The notes beneath the pieces were generated by a model. It saw only the letters and a program-made list of their open reading frames with translations. It ran no database searches and was not told the origin of the DNA. The position numbers and the translations under genes were made by a program. Shown here piece after piece: positions 1-6,196 of a DNA stretch of 9,553 nucleotides. The number at the start of each line of letters is the position of its first letter. The first letter of the stretch is position 1. Origin of the DNA: Sphingomonadaceae bacterium (GTDB taxonomy: Bacteria > Pseudomonadota > Alphaproteobacteria > Sphingomonadales > Sphingomonadaceae); assembly GCA_019239785.1 (NCBI GenBank), contig JAFAZM010000315.1, forward strand, positions 1 to 9,553, read 5' to 3'.

Positions 1-849
1 ATCTATTTCGTCCATGGTCGGCTGATCAACCTGATTTCCGGGCAGGTCGGCATCAAATACGGGCTGATGGGCCCTAACCATGCGGTCGTCACCGCCTGCT
101 CGACCGGCGCCCATTCGATCGGTGACGCGGCACGGATGATCCGTGACGACGATGCCGACATCATGCTCGCCGGCGGGGCGGAAGCGACGATCTGCCCGAT
201 CGGCATCGCCGGCTTCGCCCAGGCTCGCGCGCTCAACACCAGCTACAACGACCGGCCGGAGCAGGCGAGCCGGCCCTATGACAAGGATCGCGAGGGCTTC
301 GTCATGGGCGAGGGCGCCGGCGTCGTCGTGCTCGAGGAATATGAGCATGCCAAGGCCCGAGGCGCGAAAATCTATGCCGAAGTGGTCGGCTATGGTCTGT
401 CGGGCGACGCGCATCACGTCACCGCGCCGCATCCGGACGGCTTCGGCGCCTACCGGTCGATGGAGATGGCGCTGAAGAAGGCGGGCATGACGCCGAGCGA
501 CATCGATTACATCAACGCGCACGGCACTTCGACCATGGCCGATACGATCGAGCTCGCCTCGGTGAAGCGCCTGTTCGGCAATGCGATCGGCAAGGTGTCG
601 ATGAGCTCGACCAAGTCCGCGATCGGTCATCTGCTCGGCGGCGCGGGCGCGGTCGAGGCGATCTTCTGCATCCTGGCGATCCGCGATCAGGTGGTGCCGC
701 CAACGCTCAACCTCGACAATCCGGACGAGGGCACGGAAGGCGTCGATCTCGTGCCGCACAAAGCGCGGCAGCGCGAGGTGAAGGCGGTGCTGAACAACAG
801 CTTCGGCTTCGGCGGCACCAATGCCAGCCTGGTGATGAAGGCGATCTAG
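1..849 (+). CDS. fabF: 3-oxoacyl-ACP synthase II (FabF/KAS II), 5' end cut by the window
   Basis: This condensing enzyme of type II fatty-acid synthesis extends acyl-ACP with malonyl-ACP in the cytoplasm. The reading frame is open from base 1 and holds 282 residues; FabF is usually about 415, so roughly the first third is missing. The Cys-His-His catalytic set is visible: nucleophile Cys in TACSTGAHS (codon 97-99), His in NAHGTST (520-522) and His in SAIGH (628-630), preceded by the conserved Lys of STKSAIGH. The C-terminal NNSFGFGGTN loop carries the gatekeeper Phe. Cys-His-His rather than Cys-His-Asn separates it from FabH. The gene ends 16 bp before mltG, the usual alphaproteobacterial order (acpP-)fabF-mltG, so the two are probably co-transcribed. 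The FabF rather than FabB assignment rests on overall sequence feel and this neighbour. Confidence 0.96.
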   Translation: MYFVHGRLINLISGQVGIKYGLMGPNHAVVTACSTGAHSIGDAARMIRDDDADIMLAGGAEATICPIGIAGFAQARALNTSYNDRPEQASRPYDKDREGFVMGEGAGVVVLEEYEHAKARGAKIYAEVVGYGLSGDAHHVTAPHPDGFGAYRSMEMALKKAGMTPSDIDYINAHGTSTMADTIELASVKRLFGNAIGKVSMSSTKSAIGHLLGGAGAVEAIFCILAIRDQVVPPTLNLDNPDEGTEGVDLVPHKARQREVKAVLNNSFGFGGTNASLVMKAI

Positions 850-865
850 AACCGGAGTCCGAGCG

Positions 866-1837
866 ATGAAGCGCCTCTGGCTGCTGCTCGCGCTGCCGTT
901 GCTGCTGCTCATCGCGATCGGCAGCGCCTATTGGCTGCTCTGGGCGGGCAGCGGCCCGATCTCGCAGCCGGTCACGCTCATCGTCGATCAGGGCGCGAGC
1001 ATCGCCAAGGTCGCCGACCAGCTCGAAGACGCGCACGCGATCCGCGGCAACGCCACCACCTTCCGCGCCTTCGCGCGCCTGTTCGGCGCGCATGCCCCGG
1101 TCCAGTCCGGCGAGTTCCTGCTCCCCGCGGGGAGCAGCCCCGAGGCGATCCTCTACCAGCTCCAGTTCGGCCGGCCGGTGCAGCGGATGGTGACGATCCC
1201 CGAAGGCATGCCTTCGGTGCTGGTGCAGGAACGGCTGATGGCGATTCCCTTCCTCACCGGCGCGGTCGACGTGCCGCCGGAAGGCTCGGTCCTGCCCGAC
1301 ACCTATTCCTATCGCCGCGGCGAGACCCGGGCGGCGGTGCTCGGCCGGATGCAGAATGCGATGCGGGCGACCCTGGCCCGGCTCTGGCCGCGGCGGACCC
1401 CCGCGACCGCGGTGGTCAGCCCCGAGGCGGCGGTGATCCTCGCCTCGATCGTCGAGAAGGAGACCGGGAAGGCCTCGGAGCGGCGGCTGATCGCCGGCGT
1501 CTACGGCAACAGGCTGCGGCGGGGCATGCCGCTCCAGGCCGATCCGACCGTGATCTACCCGGTCACGCACGGGCGGCCGCTTGGCCGGCGCATCCTCGAA
1601 TCCGAGCTGCAGGCGAACAACGGCTACAACACCTATCGTAGTCCCGGCCTGCCGATCGGGCCGATCGCCAATCCCGGCCGCGCCTCGATCGCCGCGGTGC
1701 TCGATCCGGCGCCAACCAACGCGCTCTATTTCGTCGCCGACGGCACCGGCGGCCACGTCTTCGCGGATACGCTCCAGCAGCACCAGGCCAACGTCGCGCG
1801 CTGGTACGCCATCCGCCGCGCGCGCGGCCAGATGTGA
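866..1837 (+). CDS. mltG: Endolytic murein transglycosylase MltG (YceG-like)
   Basis: MltG is an inner-membrane lytic transglycosylase that cuts nascent glycan strands and so ends their elongation. The 323-residue protein matches the family length. Residues 5-27 form one N-terminal membrane anchor after MKR, placing the rest in the periplasm. A LysM-like region follows (about 36-90). The catalytic domain has VTIPEG (109-114), EGSVLPDTY (139-147) and ASIVEKET (193-200), where Glu197 matches the catalytic Glu of E. coli MltG. Further family blocks are LQADPTVIY (223-231), YNTYRSPGLPIGPIANPG (254-271) and the C-terminal FVADGTGGHVFA. The ATG at 866 has a GGAG about 9 nt upstream and lies 16 bp after the fabF stop. 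The gene ends 24 bp from a convergent gene. Identification is very secure. Confidence 0.97.
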   Translation: MKRLWLLLALPLLLLIAIGSAYWLLWAGSGPISQPVTLIVDQGASIAKVADQLEDAHAIRGNATTFRAFARLFGAHAPVQSGEFLLPAGSSPEAILYQLQFGRPVQRMVTIPEGMPSVLVQERLMAIPFLTGAVDVPPEGSVLPDTYSYRRGETRAAVLGRMQNAMRATLARLWPRRTPATAVVSPEAAVILASIVEKETGKASERRLIAGVYGNRLRRGMPLQADPTVIYPVTHGRPLGRRILESELQANNGYNTYRSPGLPIGPIANPGRASIAAVLDPAPTNALYFVADGTGGHVFADTLQQHQANVARWYAIRRARGQM

Positions 1838-1861
1838 GGGGCTCCGAGAGGAATTAAGTGC

Positions 1862-2266
1862 CTAGCTGAGCCACCCCTTGCTGTCGGCCGAATAAGCGAG
1901 CCAGACGAGCAGGATCGCGATCAGGTTGACGGCGGCGGTCAGCGGCAGATTGTCGGCCGGCCCTGCAGTCATCGCGAATTTCCAGACGTCCTGCGCCAGC
2001 AGCGCGAGGAAGGAGAGCAGCAGCAGCAGCTTTGCCCAGCGCTTCAGCAGGACCAGGCCGAGACAGCCCAGCAGGCCGCCGAACACGGAAATCGCGAAGG
2101 CGCCGGTAACCCACGCGGGCATCTGCGCCATGGCCATCCCGCCGCCGGCCTTCACCACGCCGACCGTCGCGAGATAGGCATATACCCCCATGCAATTCCA
2201 GATCAGGCCGAGCGCCGCGACGATCCGGAGCCAGGCGGGCGCGCGCGCCCCGATGACAGTGCTCAT
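1862..2266 (-). CDS. Small four-helix membrane protein, function unknown
   Basis: The product is 134 residues and mostly hydrophobic. Four membrane segments can be seen at about 14-34, 51-73, 77-93 and 110-127, with a short charged C-terminus (ADSKGWLS). The IWNCMGVYAYL and AWVTGAFAISVFGGLLGCLGL blocks recall a widespread small family often labelled 'sugar transporter' without evidence I know of; I would not carry that name over. I chose the ATG at 2266 because AGAGGGG lies 7 nt upstream; an in-frame GTG at 2287 would add seven residues (MGQRGTA) and lacks such a site. It follows the NlpC/P60-fold gene by 62 bp on the same strand, so read-through from there is possible, and it converges tightly on mltG. 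The coding call is firm; the role is unknown. Confidence 0.8.
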   Translation of the reverse strand: MSTVIGARAPAWLRIVAALGLIWNCMGVYAYLATVGVVKAGGGMAMAQMPAWVTGAFAISVFGGLLGCLGLVLLKRWAKLLLLLSFLALLAQDVWKFAMTAGPADNLPLTAAVNLIAILLVWLAYSADSKGWLS

Positions 2267-2328
2267 GGCAGTTCCCCTCTGTCCCACCGAAGCGGGAGCC
2301 TGCTCGTTCCGGAGACGGAATGCAATGG

Positions 2329-3117
2329 TCAGAGCGGGATGCGGCGCCGTTCCGCGGCGAAGGGCGCCGCGGGCTCGACCGTGACCTTGCCGGCGGCGCA
2401 GCCGGCATGGATCATCAGGAGGTCGTCGACCATCAGTCCGGCGCCGTCCTCGAACAGGACGAGGTCGCCGCGCCGGGCCGGCTCCTGCTCCGGAACCGGC
2501 GTGCCGAGCGCGGGAAGCTGGTCGAGCAGCCGGGGCGCCTCGACTCCGCAGAGGGACAAAGCGAGCTGGACCAGCCCGGCCGCGTCGATGCCATCGGCGG
2601 TGCGGCCGCCGTCCAGCCAGGGCGCACCGAGCAGCCGCTCGGCGACGACCACCGGATCGGCCTCGGGATCGTCGAGCCGCCGCAAATGGCTGAGCGGCAC
2701 GCAGCCATATTCGGTGTCGAGACAGGCGCCTTCCTCGTGGCCCTGCAGCAGCGTCCCCATCGGCAGATGCGCGATCACCGGCGAGGCGAGGCTGCCGTCC
2801 GGAGTCACCGGCGCCCGCGCCTCGCAGACGAAATGGGTGGCCGCGATCGGGTCGGCGAGCGCGATTCCCTCGACATAGCCGACGATATGGTCGTGCGCGG
2901 AGAAGCCCCAGGCCCAGCCGCCCGCATATTCGAGCACCGAAAATTCCTCGCCCGGCAGCAGCTGCGAGATCGCCCCGCCTTGCGCGTCGGGATTCGGCCG
3001 AAGCATCGTCGTTTGCGCCCCGCAGCTGCGGGCCAGCGGCCGCGCATAATGGGGCGCGAAGACCTGGCCGGCGAGGCCGATATCGGCGAGGTCCTTGCGC
3101 CAGGCGTGGATGCGCAC
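2329..3117 (-). CDS. SH3b-SH3b-NlpC/P60-fold protein lacking catalytic Cys and His (probable pseudoenzyme); start uncertain
   Basis: NlpC/P60 (C40) proteins with paired SH3 domains usually hydrolyse D-Glu-meso-DAP bonds in peptidoglycan peptides. Here two SH3-like units are followed by a C40 fold that includes LGAPWLDGGRT and RRGDLVLFEDG. The active-site block, normally GIDCSGLVQ, reads GIDAAGLVQ: the nucleophile codon at 2581-2583 is GCG (Ala), and the next is also Ala. The block normally like GHVGIMVD reads DGAGLMVD, with Gly at 2443-2445 where the catalytic His belongs. The third polar position (His in MIHA) is kept. The frame is open and otherwise well preserved, so this looks like a binding or regulatory protein, or one in early decay. 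The start is unclear: GTG at 3117 is the nearest, but the family-like RLDGPSRPID lies just before it in frame. TTG at 3240 (AGGA 5 nt upstream) or GTG at 3327 would overlap marR. Confidence 0.8.
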   Translation of the reverse strand: MRIHAWRKDLADIGLAGQVFAPHYARPLARSCGAQTTMLRPNPDAQGGAISQLLPGEEFSVLEYAGGWAWGFSAHDHIVGYVEGIALADPIAATHFVCEARAPVTPDGSLASPVIAHLPMGTLLQGHEEGACLDTEYGCVPLSHLRRLDDPEADPVVVAERLLGAPWLDGGRTADGIDAAGLVQLALSLCGVEAPRLLDQLPALGTPVPEQEPARRGDLVLFEDGAGLMVDDLLMIHAGCAAGKVTVEPAAPFAAERRRIPL

Positions 3118-3154
3118 GTCAATCGGGCGCGACGGGCCGTCGAGCCGGAAATGC

Positions 3155-3523
3155 CTATCCGTGCTGGAGGATGAATCCGTTTTCCCGCGGGGCCCTGCGG
3201 TCCAGATTCGATTGCTCGAGATTGCGTTCGAAGCTTTCAAGAAAATCCTGCCCAGTGCTGGTCTTGGCGACGAAGACGTTGCGCCTGTCGCTCTCGTCGC
3301 GAACGCGGCGGAGATAGCCGAGCGCACCGAGCGTATTCAAGGCGCGCGTGATCACCGGCTTCGAAACGCCGAGCAGGTGGGCGAGGCCGCGCACCGTGTG
3401 GGGGCCGGGGGTCAGATAGACGAGCAACATCAGCGCCATCTGCCGGTTGGTGAGGTCGGGCTGACCCGACCTCACATAGGAGATCAGGGTCTGCATCCAG
3501 CTTCGCAGGGCCTGGTTGGGCAC
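3155..3523 (-). CDS. MarR-family winged-helix transcriptional regulator
   Basis: This 122-residue protein is a small DNA-binding regulator of the MarR type. Residues 24-37 (LTNRQMALMLLVYL) open the wHTH. TVRGLAHLLGVSKPVITRAL (43-62) supplies the helix-turn-helix with recognition helix, and GYLRRVRDESDRRNVFV (69-85) is the wing with the Asp/Arg pattern of the family. The C-terminal helix is short (about 90-104), so dimerisation surfaces are reduced compared with typical 140-150-residue MarR proteins. The start is GTG at 3523, with GGAG 7 nt upstream; an in-frame ATG at codon 10 is the alternative. The gene reads directly into the NlpC/P60-fold gene, whose possible starts lie within or just after it, so the two are likely one transcript. 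An inverted repeat upstream may be its own operator. Its ligand is not predictable. Confidence 0.88.
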   Translation of the reverse strand: MPNQALRSWMQTLISYVRSGQPDLTNRQMALMLLVYLTPGPHTVRGLAHLLGVSKPVITRALNTLGALGYLRRVRDESDRRNVFVAKTSTGQDFLESFERNLEQSNLDRRAPRENGFILQHG

Positions 3524-3640
3524 GGCACGGCTCCGAAATGATGAGGACTATGTTTTGCGGTTACAACCAGTAAGCGACCGTTTCGTTTCCCGAATTGTCG
3601 CTAATGTAGCTCATGCCGCCGCCGGAACAGTGGCGGCTCT
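3524..3640 (-). promoter_or_regulatory. Candidate promoter/operator region of marR
   Basis: These 117 bp between the M17 stop and the marR start are less GC-rich than the surroundings. Arms TAAGCGAC (3571-3578) and GTCGCTAA (3597-3604) pair at 7 of 8 positions across an 18-nt spacer, and a second small dyad, GGTTACAACC, lies at 3559-3568. Repeats of this kind between a MarR gene and its start are typical autoregulatory sites, but that role is inferred. A GC hairpin (GCCGCC at 3618-3623 with GGCGGC at 3632-3637, 8-nt loop) follows the M17 gene without a T-tract, so it is at best a weak terminator. I could not fix a -35/-10 pair with confidence. Confidence 0.4.
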
Positions 3641-5029
3641 TCAAGCACCGTAACGCTGGCGAAGCGTCGCCCAGGCCGCGCGCAACCCCAGCGCGTCGCC
3701 GCCTTTCGGGCGCCCCGGCTTGGCCGCCGGACGCCAGGCGAAGGTGTCGAAATGCGCCCAAGGCGTGCCCTCGGGCACGAAGCGCTGCAGGAACAAAGCG
3801 GCGGTCACCGCCCCGGCGAAGGGCGCATCCGAGACGTTCCCGAGATCGGCGACGTCTGAGGCGAGCATCTCGTCATAGGGCTTCCAGAGCGGCATCCGCC
3901 ACAGAGGGTCCGAGACCTCGGTGCCGCGCGCCAGCAGATCGTTCGCCAGAGCGTCGTCATTGGCGAACATCGCCGGGAGGTCGGGGCCGAGCGCGACTCG
4001 GGCGGCGCCGGTCAGGGTCGCGAAATCGAGGATCAGCACCGGTTCGGCCTCGCCCGCCTTGGCCAAAGCGTCGCCGAGGATCAGCCGCCCCTCGGCATCG
4101 GTGTTGCCGATCTCGACGCTGAGCCCCTTGCGGCTGCGCAATATGTCGCCCGGACGGAAGGCGGCGCCGGAGACCGCATTCTCGACCGCCGGCATCAGCA
4201 GGTGGACCTGCACCGGCAGCCGCGCCTTGATGACGAGCCGGGCGAGGGCGAGCGCATGCGCGGCGCCGCCCATGTCCTTCTTCATCAGCCGCATGCCCGC
4301 CGCCGGCTTGAGATCGAGCCCGCCCGAATCGAAGCAGACTCCTTTGCCGACGATCGCGATCCTGGGATGCCTCTTGTCGCCATGTTCGAGCTCGATCAGC
4401 CGCGGCTCGCGGCCGCGTCCCGCGGCAGCGCCGACGGCGGCGATCATCGGATAGCCCTCGTCGAGCGCCTGGTCGCGGGTGACGGTCACCTTCGCGCCGG
4501 TCTCGTCGGCCAGAGCCAGCGCCGCCGCCTCGAGCTCGGCCGGGCCGAGATCGCCGGCGGGAATGTTGACCAGGTCGCGGACGAGGAAGGTCGCCTCGGC
4601 GATCAACACATTCTCGTCGATCCGCGCCGGCTCGTCGGTGAGCAGGATGCGCGGCCCGCTTTCCTTCTTCTCCCTGCGGTAGCGGTCGAACCGATATTGG
4701 CCGAGCAGCCAGCCGAGCAGCGCCGGCCCCGGCCCGCGCCCGGCGACCCGGTATGTTCCCTCGGGCAGGCTTTCCGCCGCCTTGGCGAGGCACCAGGGGC
4801 TCAATTCCTCGACATTGGCGACGCCGAGCGCGGCGGACCATTCGTCGCGCTCGCCCGGCAATATGGCGAGCTGGAAGCCGTCGCCCTTGAAGCCCTGCGC
4901 CCTGGCGGCGTTGCGGGCGCGTGCCGGCAGCGCCTTCAGCCAGGCGTCGAAGCTCTTCTTGTCGACGAGGTGAAGCGGCGTGGCCGGCTGCCCCTTGTCG
5001 GCTTTGATCAGGGCGGAAAGGTCGGTCAT
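3641..5029 (-). CDS. M17 leucyl-aminopeptidase-family metallopeptidase
   Basis: M17 enzymes remove N-terminal residues from peptides in the cytoplasm using two metal ions, usually as hexamers. The 462-residue product has the complete C-terminal catalytic domain. GKGVCFDSGGLDLKP (228-242) supplies Lys229 and Asp234, KKDMGGAAH (250-258) supplies Asp252, and the signature NTDAEGRL (309-316) supplies Asp311, Glu313 and Arg315, so it should be active. The N-terminal part (1-150) is the variable regulatory domain. The ATG at 5029 has AAGG 7 nt upstream. It begins 30 bp after the NagX-like gene and is probably in one transcript with it and rimO. Substrates could be ordinary dipeptides or peptides from wall turnover; nothing here decides. 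I leave the symbol empty because alphaproteobacteria often carry several M17 paralogues and this may not be the pepA orthologue. Confidence 0.95.
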   Translation of the reverse strand: MTDLSALIKADKGQPATPLHLVDKKSFDAWLKALPARARNAARAQGFKGDGFQLAILPGERDEWSAALGVANVEELSPWCLAKAAESLPEGTYRVAGRGPGPALLGWLLGQYRFDRYRREKKESGPRILLTDEPARIDENVLIAEATFLVRDLVNIPAGDLGPAELEAAALALADETGAKVTVTRDQALDEGYPMIAAVGAAAGRGREPRLIELEHGDKRHPRIAIVGKGVCFDSGGLDLKPAAGMRLMKKDMGGAAHALALARLVIKARLPVQVHLLMPAVENAVSGAAFRPGDILRSRKGLSVEIGNTDAEGRLILGDALAKAGEAEPVLILDFATLTGAARVALGPDLPAMFANDDALANDLLARGTEVSDPLWRMPLWKPYDEMLASDVADLGNVSDAPFAGAVTAALFLQRFVPEGTPWAHFDTFAWRPAAKPGRPKGGDALGLRAAWATLRQRYGA

Positions 5030-5059
5030 GGCGCGGCCTTAGCTTATGGCGGCGCGCGG

Positions 5060-6163
5060 TTACAGGCGAAGATGGATGCCGCGCCCGTGCAGCGGGATCA
5101 AAAGTGCAAGCACCACGAGCAGCACTGCCAGCGCGTAGAGGAACGAGGCCAGATAGGGGGCGTGGAGCAGGCCCTCGATCGCCGCGAAGCCGGCCGCCTG
5201 GAAGCCCAGCCGCATTCCCGCCAGACCGATCAGCAGCGAGACGATATAGGCGAGGATCGCGTTCATGCCGAACATGTCGAACGGCAGCAGCGCGCGGCGA
5301 ACCGCTACGCTCCGCGTCGCGGCGATGCAGAAGGCGAAGAGCAGGGCGGAAAGGCCCGTCGAGAGCAGGACGTAGCTGCTCGTCCAGATCTTCTTGTTGA
5401 TCGGGAAACAGGGGCCGAGCGCGAGGCCGAGCAGGATGAGCGCGAGTCCCGCAAGTGCGATCCACAAGGTCGCGCGACCCTGCGCGCGCTGCCAGGCGAG
5501 CGCGGCGAGCAGGCCGAACAGCACGTTGGCGGTGGCCGGCAGGGTGGAGAACAAACCCTCCGGATCGTAGACGACATTGCCGGCCGCATCCGTGCCCAGC
5601 CGCCACATATGATTTGCGCCCACGATCGCGCGGTCGACCCGTCCGGCGAAATTGCCTTCGGGCGTGAAATCCCCCCCGAGCGCCATCGCCGCCCAATAGC
5701 CAAGCAGCAGGACGACGATGGCAATCAGGATCGCGGCTGGATTGAGGCGGGCCTTGCCGTCGGGTGCGCGGTGCGCGGTGAGGATCGCGAAGCTCGCGGC
5801 GAGCCCGAAGCAGAGGCCGAGCCGCGGCAGCACGCCGAAGACCCGGAACGTCTCGATGCCCGGCCGCGCGAGCATCTGCCACGCCCAGCCGATCGCGATC
5901 AAAGCGAGAACCCGCCAGGCGACGCGCCGCCAGAGCTGCGCCGTGATGGGGCGCGGGAAGGACAGGCCGAGGGCGACGCCCATCGCGCAGAGAAAGGCCG
6001 GGAAGACGAGGTCGGTCGGCGTGAAGCCATGCCATGCGGCGTGGTCGAGCGGCCACCAGACATAGGAGTCCGAGCCGGGCGTGTTGACGATGATCATGCC
6101 CGCGACGGTGAGCCCGCGAAAGCTGTCGAGCGCGGCGAGGCGAGGGCGCGGCGGCGGTTGCAT
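5060..6163 (-). CDS. NagX/HGSNAT-like membrane acyltransferase (DUF5009/COG4299 type)
   Basis: The 367-residue protein is a polytopic membrane protein with about ten segments (for example about 14-30, 52-68, 80-98, 108-127, 141-160, and several from about 210 to the end). Its N-terminus reads RLAALDSFRGLTVAGMIIVN (8-27), then LDHAAWHGFTPTDLVFPAF (39-57). This matches the bacterial relatives of human heparan-alpha-glucosaminide N-acetyltransferase, whose active-site His sits in the equivalent KHASWNG block; His41 is the counterpart here. The C-terminus (LHGRGIHLRL) also fits. Human HGSNAT moves acetyl from cytosolic acetyl-CoA to a glucosamine end on the far side of the membrane; bacterial NagX proteins are often tied to amino-sugar use, but their reaction is less settled. 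The ATG at 6163 has AGGA 8 nt upstream. It sits 33 bp after rimO and 30 bp before the M17 gene. Family call good; substrate unknown. Confidence 0.87.
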   Translation of the reverse strand: MQPPPRPRLAALDSFRGLTVAGMIIVNTPGSDSYVWWPLDHAAWHGFTPTDLVFPAFLCAMGVALGLSFPRPITAQLWRRVAWRVLALIAIGWAWQMLARPGIETFRVFGVLPRLGLCFGLAASFAILTAHRAPDGKARLNPAAILIAIVVLLLGYWAAMALGGDFTPEGNFAGRVDRAIVGANHMWRLGTDAAGNVVYDPEGLFSTLPATANVLFGLLAALAWQRAQGRATLWIALAGLALILLGLALGPCFPINKKIWTSSYVLLSTGLSALLFAFCIAATRSVAVRRALLPFDMFGMNAILAYIVSLLIGLAGMRLGFQAAGFAAIEGLLHAPYLASFLYALAVLLVVLALLIPLHGRGIHLRL

Positions 6164-6196
6164 GGCGCCTATCCTAGGCGCTTTTGCTCCCGCTCG

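Noticed and set aside
707..1783. A 358-codon open frame opposite fabF and mltG
   Set aside because: Shadow of mltG in the opposite strand; charged low-complexity product, no domain.
1838..1877. Imperfect inverted repeat (GGCTC and GAGCC) between convergent mltG and the small membrane gene
   Set aside because: A 5-bp core with a 23-nt loop is too weak to call a terminator.
2307..2320. Hairpin TTCCG-GAGA-CGGAA after the NlpC/P60-fold gene
   Set aside because: Only 5 bp with no T-tract; on the plus strand it has a GNRA-like loop, but no plus-strand transcript is expected there.
2320..3174. A 284-codon open frame opposite the NlpC/P60-fold gene
   Set aside because: I considered whether this was the real gene given the odd C40 product, but the minus frame shows the C40 and SH3 blocks while this one shows no motif.
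3957..6056. A 699-codon open frame on the minus strand
   Set aside because: It runs across the M17 and NagX-like genes in another frame of the same strand and is Arg/Ala/Gly-rich without motifs.
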